Assembly: GCA_006218025.1 (NCBI GenBank)
Contig: VBWA01000022.1
Location: forward strand, 1 to 64,000
Source of the DNA: Rhodocyclaceae bacterium
GTDB lineage: Bacteria; Pseudomonadota; Gammaproteobacteria; Burkholderiales; Rhodocyclaceae
Direction of reading: 5' to 3'
Length of the DNA stretch: 64,000 nucleotides
The number at the start of each line of letters is the position of its first letter. Position 1 is the stretch's first letter. The position numbers and the translations under genes are program-made. This document shows, piece after piece, positions 1 through 9,395 of this stretch. The notes beneath the pieces were generated by a model. That model saw only the letters and a list, made by a program, of their open reading frames with translations, ran no database searches and was not told where the DNA came from.

Positions 1-104
1 GCCACCACCTCCAGCACAGCAAGCACCTACACCTATCGGTTGTTTGGTTTTTAAAGAACTCCCGCCCCTTTCACTTCCTTCAGCGGCTCCGCAATCAGCA
101 GAGA
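1..104 (-). promoter_or_regulatory. Probable rRNA operon leader with boxA-like element
   Basis: Read on the minus strand, this non-coding stretch contains TTCTTTAAAAA (complement of about 48-58), which resembles the boxA antitermination element. It is followed by an ACCGATAGGTGTAGG-like segment that, from memory, resembles the bases just upstream of 16S rRNA genes in betaproteobacteria. It lies directly downstream of the promoter at 111-139. No mature rRNA sequence is inside the window. Confidence 0.5.
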
Positions 105-110
105 AGGGAG

Positions 111-139
111 ATTATAGGGGGCCATTTCCTTTGTGTAAA
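111..139 (-). promoter_or_regulatory. Strong sigma-70 promoter, probably of an rRNA operon
   Basis: On the minus strand a TTTACA -35 box (134-139) and a perfect TATAAT -10 box (111-116) are separated by exactly 17 bases. Transcription would run left, out of the window. The next 100 bases hold no ORF but look like an rRNA leader. The 16S gene itself would lie beyond position 1 and is not seen, so the rRNA assignment is inference. Confidence 0.65.
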
Positions 140-263
140 CCCCTTCCCTCTTTTTTCTTTCCGGTTCGTGCAGAAGACGACGCGAAGCCGAGCTTCAGTG
201 CCGTCCCGCACGTTGCGCTGAAACTGAAATCTTCTGCTCGCGGGCATCGTAGAATCCTGCGCC

Positions 264-1277
264 ATGAGTCCGTACGCCCTGGTCCGACCCTTCCTCTTTG
301 CGCTTGATGCCGAGCACGCCCATGAGTTGACGCTTCGCCTTCTCGCGATTGGCGATTCACTGGGACTTCCCCTCTCGTCGCCTGTAACCGGCAAGCCGAT
401 CGAGGTCATGGGACTCCGGTTCCCCAATCGTGTCGGGCTGGCCGCCGGCCTCGACAAGAACGGGACCGCCATTGACGGCCTGAGTCGCCTCGGCTTCGGC
501 TTCCTGGAAGTGGGCACTGTGACGCCGCGCCCTCAACCCGGCAATCCCAAGCCCCGCCTGTTCCGGCTACCGGAACACGAGGCGATCATCAACCGCATGG
601 GCTTCAACAACGAGGGAATCGACGCGCTGCGCGGGCGACTGGCGTTGGTGCGTTATCGCGGCATCCTCGGCATCAACATAGGAAAGAACTTCGATACGCC
701 CATCGAGCGGGCGGTCGATGATTACCTGCTCTGCCTCGACAAGGCTTATCCGCTGGCCAGCTACATCACGGTCAACATTTCGTCGCCCAATACCAAGAAT
801 CTGCGCCAGCTGCAGGGGGTATCCGAGCTCGACGCCCTGCTGGGCGCCCTGAAAGCCCGGCAAACCGCCCTTGCCGACATGCATGGCAAGTACGTTCCGC
901 TGGCGCTCAAGATCGCGCCTGACCTCGACTCGGGCCAGATCGCCAACATCGCGGACGCCCTCAGGCGACATCGTATCGACGCCGTCATCGCGACCAACAC
1001 GACATTGGGTCGCGAAGGAGTCGAAAAATCGCCCCTGGCGGCCGAAGCGGGTGGGCTGTCCGGCAGCCCGCTGTTCGAGAAATCAACGGCCGTGATCCGC
1101 AGCCTGGCGCAGGGATTGGCCGGCGAGTTGCCGATCATCGCCGCCGGAGGCATCACCAGCGGCAAGCGAGCGCGGGCCAAGCTGGAGGCGGGCGCCGCGC
1201 TCGTGCAAATTTACAGCGGACTGATATACCGGGGCCCGCAGCTTGTCGCCGAGTGCATCGAAGCTACCAGCATCTGA
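264..1277 (+). CDS. pyrD: Dihydroorotate dehydrogenase (quinone), class 2
   Basis: Oxidises dihydroorotate to orotate in pyrimidine synthesis and passes electrons to quinone at the inner membrane. The 337-residue length and the N-terminal extension ([16 protein letters not shown]) fit the membrane-bound class 2 enzyme. Visible motifs are [52 protein letters not shown] (with the class 2 catalytic Ser region), KIAPDL, ATNTT and IAAGGITSG for FMN and substrate binding. It is divergent from the putative rRNA promoter and is followed by the rnf operon after about 100 bases. Confidence 0.96.
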   Translation: MSPYALVRPFLFALDAEHAHELTLRLLAIGDSLGLPLSSPVTGKPIEVMGLRFPNRVGLAAGLDKNGTAIDGLSRLGFGFLEVGTVTPRPQPGNPKPRLFRLPEHEAIINRMGFNNEGIDALRGRLALVRYRGILGINIGKNFDTPIERAVDDYLLCLDKAYPLASYITVNISSPNTKNLRQLQGVSELDALLGALKARQTALADMHGKYVPLALKIAPDLDSGQIANIADALRRHRIDAVIATNTTLGREGVEKSPLAAEAGGLSGSPLFEKSTAVIRSLAQGLAGELPIIAAGGITSGKRARAKLEAGAALVQIYSGLIYRGPQLVAECIEATSI

Positions 1278-1281
1278 GCGC

Positions 1282-1296
1282 GGTACAATTTGTACC
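1282..1296. other. 15-bp palindrome between pyrD and rnfA
   Basis: GGTACAA-T-TTGTACC is a perfect 7-bp inverted repeat just after the pyrD stop codon. It contains TACAAT, a possible -10 box, but no convincing -35 is seen. It could be an operator or a small hairpin. A second short inverted repeat, GAGAT-N6-ATCTC, lies at 1322-1337. Confidence 0.3.
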
Positions 1297-1376
1297 CGCA
1301 TGAACAGATACCTTTAAAAGCGAGATAAATTGATCTCCACCAATTGTTGCGGAGCAATCGTGGCTCTCCGCACGTC

Positions 1377-1961
1377 ATGACCAGCTATCTCTTCGTTGTT
1401 CTCGGCGCCGTCCTGGTCAACAACGTCGTCTTCGTCCGCATACTCGGCTTGTGTCCTTTCATGGGCGTCTCGAAGAAGCTCGAGACTGCCGTCGGCATGG
1501 GGGCGGCCACCACCTTCGTCCTGACCATGGCCTGCGGGGCGAGCTTCATCATCGATCGCTGGCTGCTGATACCCAATCAACTCGAGTACCTGCGCACCCT
1601 GTCGTTCATCGTCACGATCGCCGCCATCGTGCAGCTCACGGAACTGGTGATCCAGAAGACCAGTCCGCTGCTTCATCAGGTGCTGGGCATCTACCTGCCC
1701 CTGATCACGACCAATTGCGCGGTGCTCGGCATCCCGCTGCTCAACGTGAGCCTGCGTCACAACTTTCTGGAGTCGCTGCTGTTCGGCTTCGGCAGCGCAG
1801 TCGGCTTCACGCTCGCGCTGATCCTGTTCGCCGGCATCCGCGAAAGACTCGAAGCCGCAGACGTTCCAATCCACTTCCGCGGTACGGCGATCGCCATGAT
1901 TACCGCGGGCCTGATGAGCCTCGCCTTCATGGGTTTCGCCGGCCTGGACAAGTACAAGTAA
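1377..1961 (+). CDS. rnfA: Rnf electron transport complex subunit A
   Basis: Polytopic inner-membrane subunit (194 aa, about six hydrophobic segments) of the Rnf ferredoxin:NAD oxidoreductase, also called Rsx when it reduces SoxR. It has the family signatures [18 protein letters not shown] and [15 protein letters not shown], whose cysteines are conserved in RnfA/RnfE. I chose the ATG at 1377 (MTSYLFVV) because it matches the usual N-terminus. An upstream in-frame TTG at 1344 would add an atypical leader. It opens the rnfABCDGE operon and shares its fold with RnfE. Confidence 0.95.
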   Translation: MTSYLFVVLGAVLVNNVVFVRILGLCPFMGVSKKLETAVGMGAATTFVLTMACGASFIIDRWLLIPNQLEYLRTLSFIVTIAAIVQLTELVIQKTSPLLHQVLGIYLPLITTNCAVLGIPLLNVSLRHNFLESLLFGFGSAVGFTLALILFAGIRERLEAADVPIHFRGTAIAMITAGLMSLAFMGFAGLDKYK

Positions 1962-1984
1962 TGCCCCCCCACGCTCGCAGAATC

Positions 1985-2044
1985 GGCTCGCTGCCCCCCA
2001 CAGGGGGGCGCATGCTTCCTTGGGACGGCCCGGCGGAAGCATAG
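1985..2044 (+). repeat. Betaproteobacterial double-hairpin repeat carrying the rnfB ribosome-binding site
   Basis: Two adjacent hairpins fill the gap between rnfA and rnfB. The first is CCCCCC-ACA-GGGGGG. The second is ATGCTTCC...GGAAGCAT, with 8-bp arms around a 15-base loop. The right arm GGAAG lies 7 bases before the rnfB ATG and is the only Shine-Dalgarno candidate. A related sequence lies in reverse orientation before nirB (47840-47878). Confidence 0.75.
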
Positions 2045-2046
2045 CC

Positions 2047-2598
2047 ATGCTCGAAGCGATTCTGGTCATGGCCTTCGGTGCCCTCGTGCTGGGCGCCGCG
2101 CTCGGCTACGCGGCGGTGCGGTTTCGCGTCGAAGGCGATCCGCTGGTCGAAAAAATCGACGCCATATTGCCGCAGACGCAGTGCGGGCAGTGCGGCTTCC
2201 CGGGCTGCAAGCCGTACGCCCAGGCCATCGCCAAGGGCGAAGCCGACATCAACTGCTGCCCGCCGGGCGGTGAGGAAGGCATCCACAAGCTCGCCGATCT
2301 CCTCGGCCGCGAGTTCAAGTCGCTTTCCGCCGAACACGGCGTCGAAAAACCGAAGGCCGTCGCGGTCATCGACGAGCAGGTTTGCATCGGTTGCACGCTG
2401 TGCATACAGGCCTGCCCGGTCGATGCGATCGTCGGTGCCGCAAAGCAGATGCACACAGTGGTTAGCGCGCAGTGCACGGGCTGCGAGCTCTGCGTTGCTC
2501 CCTGTCCGGTGGATTGCATCCACATGGAGCCAATTGAGGAAACGGTCGACACCTGGAAGTGGAAGTATCCAGTGGTCCCGATCAGGCAGGTCGCATGA
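2047..2598 (+). CDS. rnfB: Rnf electron transport complex subunit B (Fe-S protein)
   Basis: Membrane-anchored iron-sulfur subunit, 183 aa, that passes electrons inside the Rnf complex. It has an N-terminal hydrophobic anchor (residues 1-25) and then the four-cysteine cluster [13 protein letters not shown]...CCPPGG. Two [4Fe-4S] ferredoxin motifs follow, [16 protein letters not shown] and [16 protein letters not shown]. The start at 2047 (MLEAILVM) follows GGAAG contributed by the repeat before it. Its stop overlaps the rnfC start as ATGA. Shorter RnfB proteins with two C-terminal clusters are normal in proteobacteria. Confidence 0.96.
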   Translation: MLEAILVMAFGALVLGAALGYAAVRFRVEGDPLVEKIDAILPQTQCGQCGFPGCKPYAQAIAKGEADINCCPPGGEEGIHKLADLLGREFKSLSAEHGVEKPKAVAVIDEQVCIGCTLCIQACPVDAIVGAAKQMHTVVSAQCTGCELCVAPCPVDCIHMEPIEETVDTWKWKYPVVPIRQVA

Positions 2599-4265
2599 TC
2601 CCGAAGCTATTCACCTTCAAGGGTGGCGTCAAACCCGCCTCGCACAAGGACGAATCTGCAGACAAGCCGATCCGGATCGCGCCGCTGCCGTCGCATCTGA
2701 TCATCCCCTTGCGCCAAAGTGCGCGCGCGATGGCGCGCTGCCTGGTGCAACCGGGCCGGGCCGTCCTGAAGGGCGAGGTGATCGCCGCCGCAGAAGGTCC
2801 GCTATGCACCGCCGTCCATGCGCCGACCTCAGGCACGGTGCGCGCCATCGAGCCGCAACCGGTGCCGCATCCCTCGGGCTTGCCGGCGCCCAGCATCATC
2901 ATCGAACCGGATGGCAAGGACCGCTGGATCGAACGGAAGGCCTTCGACTACCGTGCCGCCACGGCCCAGAAGACGCGGGACTATCTGCGCGACTGCGGCA
3001 TCGTCGGGCTGGGTGGCGCGGGCTTTCCGAGCCACGTCAAGCTTGGCCCGGGCGAAAAGGGCATCGGAACCCTGATCCTCAACGGTGCCGAGTGCGAACC
3101 ATGGATCACCTGCGATGACCGGCTGATGCGCGAGCGTGCCGAGATGGTTCTCGCCGGCGCCGCAATCATGCGTCGTGTAACGGGCGCCAGTCGAATCCTG
3201 GTCGGCATCGAGGACAACAAGCCGCAGGCGATCGAATCGATGCGAACCGCCGTCGAGAAGCTTGGCGAGAGCGCCATGGAAGTGATCGCGATCCCCACCC
3301 GTTATCCCGCCGGCGGCGAGAAGCAGCTGATCCGCGTGCTCACCGGCATCGAGATTCCCTACGGCAAGCTGGGCACGCACTTCGGCGTCCAGTGCTTCAA
3401 TGTTGGCTCCGCCCACGCCGTTTTCCGCGCGGTCGCGCATGGCGAACCGCTGGTTTCGCGCATCCTCACGCTCTCCGGCAACATGGCGAAGCCGGGCAAC
3501 TTCGAAGTTCTGATCGGTACGCCGATCAGGGAACTACTGCCGCTGGCCGAACCGCGCGCCGATACCGACCGCTATCTGATGGGCGGACCGATGATGGGCG
3601 TCGCCCTGCAATCTCTCGACATCCCGGTGGTCAAGGGCACCAACTGCATCCTGGCCGGCTCTCCCACCCTGTTTCCGCCGCCTCCGCCGGAAATGCCCTG
3701 CATCCGCTGCGGCGAATGCGCCAAGGTATGTCCTGCGGAGCTGCAGCCCTTCGAACTCTACTGGTTCAGTCGGGCGAAGATTTTCGGCAAGACTCAGGAA
3801 TACAGCTTGTTCGATTGCATCGAATGCGGCTGCTGCTCCTACGTCTGTCCGTCGCGCATTCCTCTGGTGGACTACTTCCGCTTTGCCAAGGGCGAGATCT
3901 GGGCGCGGGAAAAGGAAAAGGCCGCGGCCGACGTTGCCCGCCAGCGCTATGAACTGCGTCTGGCCCGCGAGGAACGCGAGAAGGAGGAGAAGGCCGCCAA
4001 GCTCGCCGCCAAGACCGCTGCCGGACGCGAGAAGGCGGCGGCCACCTTGGCCGTTGCCGAAAAACCGGCTGCCACACCGGAAGATGAGGCCAAGAAGGCA
4101 CTCATCGCGGCGGCCCTTGAGCGTGCCAAGGCGCAGAAGGAGCAGGTGCATCCCGGGAACGTGAGCAATCTGACGCCGGAACAGGAAGCCGAGGTTGCTG
4201 CCATCGAGGTGCGCCGCACAGAGATTCGCGAAATGGCCAAGCCGCACCTGCGGCAGGACGACTAG
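2595..4265 (+). CDS. rnfC: Rnf electron transport complex subunit C
   Basis: Peripheral NADH/FMN-binding and Fe-S subunit, 556 aa, the NAD-facing end of the Rnf complex. It has an N-terminal barrel-sandwich domain, an FMN/NADH Complex-I 51-kDa-like domain ([26 protein letters not shown]), an SLBB-like part, and two [4Fe-4S] motifs, [12 protein letters not shown] and [13 protein letters not shown] long Ala/Lys/Glu-rich, probably coiled-coil tail covers about residues 430-556. That tail is common and variable in proteobacterial RnfC. Start ATG 2595 overlaps the rnfB stop by four bases. Confidence 0.96.
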   Translation: MIPKLFTFKGGVKPASHKDESADKPIRIAPLPSHLIIPLRQSARAMARCLVQPGRAVLKGEVIAAAEGPLCTAVHAPTSGTVRAIEPQPVPHPSGLPAPSIIIEPDGKDRWIERKAFDYRAATAQKTRDYLRDCGIVGLGGAGFPSHVKLGPGEKGIGTLILNGAECEPWITCDDRLMRERAEMVLAGAAIMRRVTGASRILVGIEDNKPQAIESMRTAVEKLGESAMEVIAIPTRYPAGGEKQLIRVLTGIEIPYGKLGTHFGVQCFNVGSAHAVFRAVAHGEPLVSRILTLSGNMAKPGNFEVLIGTPIRELLPLAEPRADTDRYLMGGPMMGVALQSLDIPVVKGTNCILAGSPTLFPPPPPEMPCIRCGECAKVCPAELQPFELYWFSRAKIFGKTQEYSLFDCIECGCCSYVCPSRIPLVDYFRFAKGEIWAREKEKAAADVARQRYELRLAREEREKEEKAAKLAAKTAAGREKAAATLAVAEKPAATPEDEAKKALIAAALERAKAQKEQVHPGNVSNLTPEQEAEVAAIEVRRTEIREMAKPHLRQDD

Positions 4266-4283
4266 ACGGAATAGTGAACCCCA

Positions 4284-5306
4284 GTGAATAACTCGCCCTA
4301 CTCGCTCAAGCCGGCCAGCGTGCAATCCGTGATGCTGCGCGTGCTGGTCGCTCTGCTGCCCGGAATCGCCGCCTACGTCTGGTTCTTCGGCGCCGGGATA
4401 CTGGTGCAAATCGTACTGGCCTCCGTAACGGCGTTGGTCGCCGAGGCCGTGATGCTGAAGCTGCGCGGCAAGCCGCTGAAGCCCTTCCTCAGCGACGGTT
4501 CCGCGCTGGTCACGGCCTGGCTGATCGCATTGACCTTCCCCTCGATCGCACCCTGGTGGCTGACCGTGCTCGGCACGCTGCTCGCGATCGTCGTCGCCAA
4601 GCATCTCTATGGCGGCCTGGGACAGAATCCCTTCAATCCGGCCATGGTGGCCTTTGCCCTGATGATCGTCGCCTATCCGCTGCTCATGTCGCAATGGCCG
4701 AGAGTGGGCGCCGCCGACTTTGCCGTGCAATGGGAGGCGATTTTCGGCAACCGCCAGGTCCTCGATGCCGTGACCATGGCCACACCGCTCGACGCGCTGC
4801 GCACGGTCCTGCGCGATCCGGAACAGCGCGCGATGATAGCCGGCGTGTTGGGCGGCAAGGCCACTTTCGGCAACATCGGCGGCCGCGGCTGGGAATGGAT
4901 CGCAGCCGGCTACTTCCTCGGCGGCTTGTATCTGCTCCAGCAGCGCATCATCACCTGGCACATGCCTGTCGCCTTCCTGGCGACGCTGTTCGCCGTATCG
5001 GGCGCATTCGCCCTCTACGAGCCCGACCGCTTTGCCGGACCCGGCTTCCAGCTATTTACCGGCGGCGCCATGCTTGCCGCCTTTTTCATCGTTACCGACC
5101 CCGTTTCCGGAGCCACCACGCCGCGCGGCAAGCTGATCTTCGCCGCCGGCGCCGCGGTGCTGACCTGGATCATCCGCACTTTCGGCGCCTACCCGGATGG
5201 CATCGCCTTCGCGGTGCTGCTGATGAACATCGCCGCGCCGCTGATCGACATGTACACGCAGCCGCCGGTGTTCGGGCACAAGGACAAACGCGGAGACTCG
5301 CCATGA
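4284..5306 (+). CDS. rnfD: Rnf electron transport complex subunit D
   Basis: Membrane flavoprotein subunit of 340 aa with about ten hydrophobic segments, related to NqrB. The segment VTMATPLDAL (T167 in this reading) sits where RnfD/NqrB proteins carry covalently bound FMN on a threonine. GLGQNPFNPAMV and TDPVSGATTPRG are family motifs. The start is a GTG at 4284, 18 bases after rnfC; no in-frame ATG fits. Its end overlaps rnfG by four bases. Confidence 0.94.
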   Translation: MNNSPYSLKPASVQSVMLRVLVALLPGIAAYVWFFGAGILVQIVLASVTALVAEAVMLKLRGKPLKPFLSDGSALVTAWLIALTFPSIAPWWLTVLGTLLAIVVAKHLYGGLGQNPFNPAMVAFALMIVAYPLLMSQWPRVGAADFAVQWEAIFGNRQVLDAVTMATPLDALRTVLRDPEQRAMIAGVLGGKATFGNIGGRGWEWIAAGYFLGGLYLLQQRIITWHMPVAFLATLFAVSGAFALYEPDRFAGPGFQLFTGGAMLAAFFIVTDPVSGATTPRGKLIFAAGAAVLTWIIRTFGAYPDGIAFAVLLMNIAAPLIDMYTQPPVFGHKDKRGDSP

Positions 5307-6001
5307 GCGAACCCGTCGAAGTCACCCCCCGCGAATCCAGCGTGCTGCGCATTTCGCTGCGTACCGCCGCCATCATGCTGGCCTTCACGCTGGTGTTCAC
5401 CGCCCTGATGGCCGGCACCTACAAGGCCACCGAGCCGCTGGTCGCGGCCAGCTTGCTGGCCGAGAAGCTGCGCCTGATCGGCGAAGTGCTGCCGCCGGGC
5501 GAGTATGACAACGACCTGATGGCCGATGCGATCATGCTGCCGCCGCAAGGGAGCCTCGGACTCGACGATGAAACCCGGATCTGGCGCGCGCGCAAGCAAG
5601 GCGCTCCGGCGGCATTGGTGTTCGAAACCGCCGCGCCGGACGGCTATTCCGGTCGCATCGGACTGATCGTCGCGGTTGCCGCGGACGGCAAACTGATCGC
5701 CGTGCGCGTCACCGCCCACAAGGAAACACCGGGGCTGGGCGACTATATCGACCCGAAAAAGGACAAGAACAAGACGCGGCCGTGGATCACGCAGTTCAGC
5801 AACCTGGGCTTCGATACCGTGCCCGTCAAGAAATGGCGCGTGAAGAAGGACGGCGGCCGCTTCGACCAGATGAGCGGCGCGACGATTTCCGCCCGCGCCG
5901 TCACCAACGCCAGCGGCCGTGCGCTGGCCTGGGCCGTGGAACATCGCGATGCGCTGTTCGCCCTGCCGGCGAACGGCCGATTTGAGGAGAGGAAGCCATG
6001 A
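5303..6001 (+). CDS. rnfG: Rnf electron transport complex subunit G
   Basis: Membrane-anchored periplasmic flavoprotein subunit, 232 aa. One transmembrane helix lies near residues 15-37. The C-terminal FMN-binding domain carries the SGAT motif (MSGATISARAV, T194), where FMN is covalently attached in this family, and the preceding KETPGLGDYI segment is also conserved. Start ATG 5303 overlaps the rnfD stop. The gene is followed by an unusual 110-base repeat insertion before rnfE rather than the usual overlap. Confidence 0.94.
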   Translation: MSEPVEVTPRESSVLRISLRTAAIMLAFTLVFTALMAGTYKATEPLVAASLLAEKLRLIGEVLPPGEYDNDLMADAIMLPPQGSLGLDDETRIWRARKQGAPAALVFETAAPDGYSGRIGLIVAVAADGKLIAVRVTAHKETPGLGDYIDPKKDKNKTRPWITQFSNLGFDTVPVKKWRVKKDGGRFDQMSGATISARAVTNASGRALAWAVEHRDALFALPANGRFEERKP

Positions 6002-6007
6002 GCGCCT

Positions 6008-6104
6008 CGCACGGCCGCCCGAAGGGGCGCCAGTCAACACACGAAGCCGCGCAGCGGCGAACCGCTGTCACCCCCTCCATTGTGGAGGGGGCTGGGGGGA
6101 GGAA
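6008..6104 (+). repeat. Composite intergenic repeat between rnfG and rnfE
   Basis: About 100 bases of repeat DNA interrupt the otherwise tight rnf operon. The right part is a hairpin with CCCCCTCC/GGAGGGGG arms followed by CTGGGGGGAGG. The left part resembles the hairpin repeat upstream of nirB. The same two-part arrangement recurs at 47840-47950. ATGAGCGCCT flanks it on both sides (5998-6007 and 6111-6120), so the rnfE start sequence appears duplicated. Confidence 0.7.
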
Positions 6105-6110
6105 AGTCCA

Positions 6111-6812
6111 ATGAGCGCCTACAAGGACATCGCCTGGAACGGCCTGTGGAAGCAGAACAGCATCCTCGCCCAAGTGCTGGGCCTGTGTCCGCTGCTGGCG
6201 GTGAGCACCAGCCTGGTCAATGCGGTAAGCCTCGGCCTCGCCACCATCCTCGTCATGGTGCTTTCCAATTTCGCAATTTCCGCTCTGCGCGCCTTGATTC
6301 CCTACGAAATTCGCATTCCGGTCTTCATCCTGATCATCGCGGCGCTGGTCACCGTGGTCGACCTGGCCTTCAATGCCTTCCTGCACGATCTCTATCTGGT
6401 GCTCGGCATTTTCATTCCGCTGATCGTCACCAATTGCATCGTGCTGGCCCGCGTCGAGGCCTTCGCCGCCAAGAACGGCCTGCGCGCAGCGACGTTCGAC
6501 GGCCTGATGATGGGCGTCGGCTTTGTCTGGGTCATCGCTCTCTTGGGCGCCGTGCGCGAACTGATCGGCCAGGGCACGCTGTTTTCCGGCATCGAGATGA
6601 TCTTCCCGACGCTTTCCGGCTTCCAGATATTGCCGGTCGAATATCCGGGCTTCCTGATCGCCATGCTGCCGCCCGGCGCCTTCTTTGTCCTGGGACTGCT
6701 GATCGCGGGGCGCAACTGGCTCGACGCGCGCGCCAACGCGCGCATGCGCGAACAGCGCATCCACCATCAGGTCGAACACGCAACCGATCACGCAAATTCG
6801 GCACCGGCATGA
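6111..6812 (+). CDS. rnfE: Rnf electron transport complex subunit E
   Basis: Polytopic inner-membrane subunit, 233 aa, homologous to RnfA, with six or so hydrophobic helices. It shows the family segments NGLWKQNSILAQVLGLCPLLAVS and LIVTNCIVLARVEAFA with their conserved cysteines. The start at 6111 (MSAYKDIAWNG) follows AGGAAAG. Its stop overlaps the nth start as ATGA, so nth is probably co-transcribed, an arrangement also known in E. coli. Confidence 0.95.
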   Translation: MSAYKDIAWNGLWKQNSILAQVLGLCPLLAVSTSLVNAVSLGLATILVMVLSNFAISALRALIPYEIRIPVFILIIAALVTVVDLAFNAFLHDLYLVLGIFIPLIVTNCIVLARVEAFAAKNGLRAATFDGLMMGVGFVWVIALLGAVRELIGQGTLFSGIEMIFPTLSGFQILPVEYPGFLIAMLPPGAFFVLGLLIAGRNWLDARANARMREQRIHHQVEHATDHANSAPA

Positions 6813-7441
6813 CTCCGAAGAAGGTTCGCGAGTTCTTCGCCCGCCTTGCGGCGGCGAATCCGGAACCGAAGAGCGAGCTCGAATACGCGACGCCCTATCA
6901 GTTGCTGGTGGCCGTGGTACTTTCCGCGCAGGCCACCGACAAGGGCGTGAATCGCGCGACGCGCGCCCTGTTTCGCGACCACCCGACACCGCAGGCGATC
7001 GCCGCGCTGGGCGTGGAAGGCCTGGCCGAGTACATCCAGACCATCGGCCTCTATCCGACCAAGGCCAAAAACGTCGTGGCCCTTTCGCGCCTGCTGCTGG
7101 AACGCCACGGCGGCGAAGTGCCGCACGATCGCGCCGCGCTCGAAGCCCTGCCCGGCGTCGGCCGCAAGACTGCCAACGTGGTGCTCAACATCGCATTCCA
7201 CGACCCGACCATTGCGGTCGACACGCACATCTTCCGCGTCGGCAACCGTACCGGGCTGGCGCCGGGCAGCACGGTCGAGGCGGTCGAACAGAAACTGCTC
7301 AAGGTGGTGCCCGCCGAATTTCGCCTGCATGCCCACCACTGGCTGATCCTGCACGGGCGCTACACCTGCAAGGCGCGCTCGCCGGATTGCGTGCATTGCA
7401 GCGTCTTCGACCTCTGCGCCTTCAAAGAGAAAAATGTTTAA
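6809..7441 (+). CDS. nth: Endonuclease III (DNA glycosylase/AP lyase)
   Basis: Removes oxidised pyrimidines and cuts the resulting abasic sites in base-excision repair. At 210 aa it has the usual length. The helix-hairpin-helix motif LPGVGRKTANVVLN, the catalytic Asp in VDTHIFRV, and the C-terminal [4Fe-4S] loop (Cys-x6-Cys-x2-Cys-x5-Cys, ending CSVFDLC) are all present. It overlaps rnfE and the following DUF1841 gene, so it belongs to the rnf transcript. Confidence 0.97.
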   Translation: MTPKKVREFFARLAAANPEPKSELEYATPYQLLVAVVLSAQATDKGVNRATRALFRDHPTPQAIAALGVEGLAEYIQTIGLYPTKAKNVVALSRLLLERHGGEVPHDRAALEALPGVGRKTANVVLNIAFHDPTIAVDTHIFRVGNRTGLAPGSTVEAVEQKLLKVVPAEFRLHAHHWLILHGRYTCKARSPDCVHCSVFDLCAFKEKNV

Positions 7442-7859
7442 CCCTTCCCGCGACCAGGCGCGCCAGTTTCTGATCGACGCCTGGGCCAAGCGCCGCAACC
7501 GGCTGCCCGGCACGCCGATGGATACCCTCGCCGCCGACCTCGTCGAGCTGCATCCCGAATACCACGCCCTGCTCGAAGCCGAGGATGCGCTGACCCGCGA
7601 ATGGACGCCCGAGCACGGCGAGACCAATCCCTTCCTGCATTTGTCGCTGCACCTCGCGATCGAGGAACAGTTGTCCATCGACCAGCCGCCGGGCATCCGC
7701 GCCGCCTTCACCCTGCTGCAAAGCCGGCGCGACGACCGCCACGAGGCGCTGCACGCGGTGCTCGAATGCCTCGGCGAAATGATCTGGCGCTCGCAGAAGA
7801 GCGGCCTGCCGCCGGACGGCGAAAGCTATCTCGACTGCGTTCGCCGCGCGGCCGGCTGA
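7434..7859 (+). CDS. DUF1841 family protein
   Basis: Cytoplasmic protein of 141 aa that matches the DUF1841 family (MFNPSRDQARQF start, NPFLHLSLHLAIEEQ core, DRHEALHAVLECLGEMIW). The function is unknown. In betaproteobacteria this family commonly follows nth. It overlaps the nth stop by eight bases, which supports translational coupling. No catalytic motif is evident apart from the conserved HLSLHLAIEEQ and histidine-rich stretches. Confidence 0.85.
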   Translation: MFNPSRDQARQFLIDAWAKRRNRLPGTPMDTLAADLVELHPEYHALLEAEDALTREWTPEHGETNPFLHLSLHLAIEEQLSIDQPPGIRAAFTLLQSRRDDRHEALHAVLECLGEMIWRSQKSGLPPDGESYLDCVRRAAG

Positions 7860-7860
7860 G

Positions 7861-7920
7861 AGTCGGCGCTGGCGTCGCTTTGCGTACCTGGGATTCCGCT
7901 TCGCGGGCAGGTAACGCCGA
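7861..7920 (+). repeat. REP-like repeat copy 1 followed by a cruciform repeat
   Basis: AGTCGGCGCTGGCG begins right after the DUF1841 stop. It is followed by a second palindromic repeat, TACCTGGGATTCCGC-TTCGCGGGCAGGTA (about 7885-7913). That second motif recurs at about 63501-63533 and, inverted, at about 61909-61937. Confidence 0.7.
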
Positions 7921-7970
7921 AATGCCCCGCTCTGGGATAATCTATTGCTTCAACTGTGAAAGAGAACACC

Positions 7971-8813
<843 letters not shown>

Positions 8814-8818
8814 TTTTG

Positions 8819-9373
8819 TCCGCAGATTTCGCAGATTTACGCAGATGAAATCAGGCGATGTCGCGCAAGCTCAGACCAACTACCCGGTGGGACATGACAG
8901 CTTTTCCCATTCGCCGTTCAATCTGTGCAATCTGCGTCACCTGCGGATTGGACTGAGGCTGCCTGGATGAACGCAGATACACCGATGAGAGATGCGCAGA
9001 CTCACGCGATCATTGGTGCCGCCATGGCAGTTCATGGAGAACTCGGGCACGGCTTTCTGGAGGCGGTCTATCAGGAGGCACTTGTCCTGGAATTCGCTAC
9101 CCGAGGCATCGCGTTTCAAAGAGAAGCGACCTTGCCTATTCATTACCGGGGCAAACCGCTGTCGTGTGCCTATCGCGCCGACTTTCTCTGCTATGACGAC
9201 GTAGTTGTCGAATTGAAAGCAATGAGCAAGCTTACAGCCGGCGACTCTGCCCAAGTCATCAACTATTTGAAAGCTGCGCGGCGAACCAAGGCGCTATTGC
9301 TTAATTTCGGCGCCCCAAGCCTCGAGTACAAACGTCTGGTCCTGAATCTGCGCGAATCTGCGAAATCTGCGGA
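8819..9373 (+). mobile_element. Inverted-repeat element carrying a GxxExxY gene
   Basis: Terminal inverted repeats begin TCCGCAGATTTCGCAGATT on both strands: left arm 8819-8855, right arm 9341-9373 read in complement. A further inverted copy (8920-8947) and direct fragments occur just before the gene. The enclosed gene encodes a GxxExxY protein. The whole unit sits between moxR and vwa, genes that normally adjoin. No transposase is encoded and no target duplication was recognised. Confidence 0.8.
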
Positions 9374-9395
9374 TAATTCCTCCCCACCATGCTGA
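8967..9395 (+). CDS. GxxExxY family protein
   Basis: Protein of 142 aa with the family signature G-F-L-E-A-V-Y (HGELGHGFLEAVYQEAL) and the later stretch YRADFLCYDDVVVELKA, which resembles a PD-(D/E)XK nuclease-like core (D, then E-x-K). LTAGDSAQVINYLKAA is also typical. The biochemical function is unknown. Its final 18 or so codons are formed by the right inverted repeat of its element, and the stop overlaps the VWA start. I chose ATG 8967; an upstream ATG at 8925 would translate repeat DNA. Confidence 0.88.
   Translation: MNADTPMRDAQTHAIIGAAMAVHGELGHGFLEAVYQEALVLEFATRGIAFQREATLPIHYRGKPLSCAYRADFLCYDDVVVELKAMSKLTAGDSAQVINYLKAARRTKALLLNFGAPSLEYKRLVLNLRESAKSADNSSPPC

Noticed and set aside
5919-6110. 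Longer RnfE start upstream of 6111
   Set aside because: The in-frame extension would translate the end of rnfG in another frame and the repeat DNA. MSAYKDIAWNG is the conserved N-terminus.
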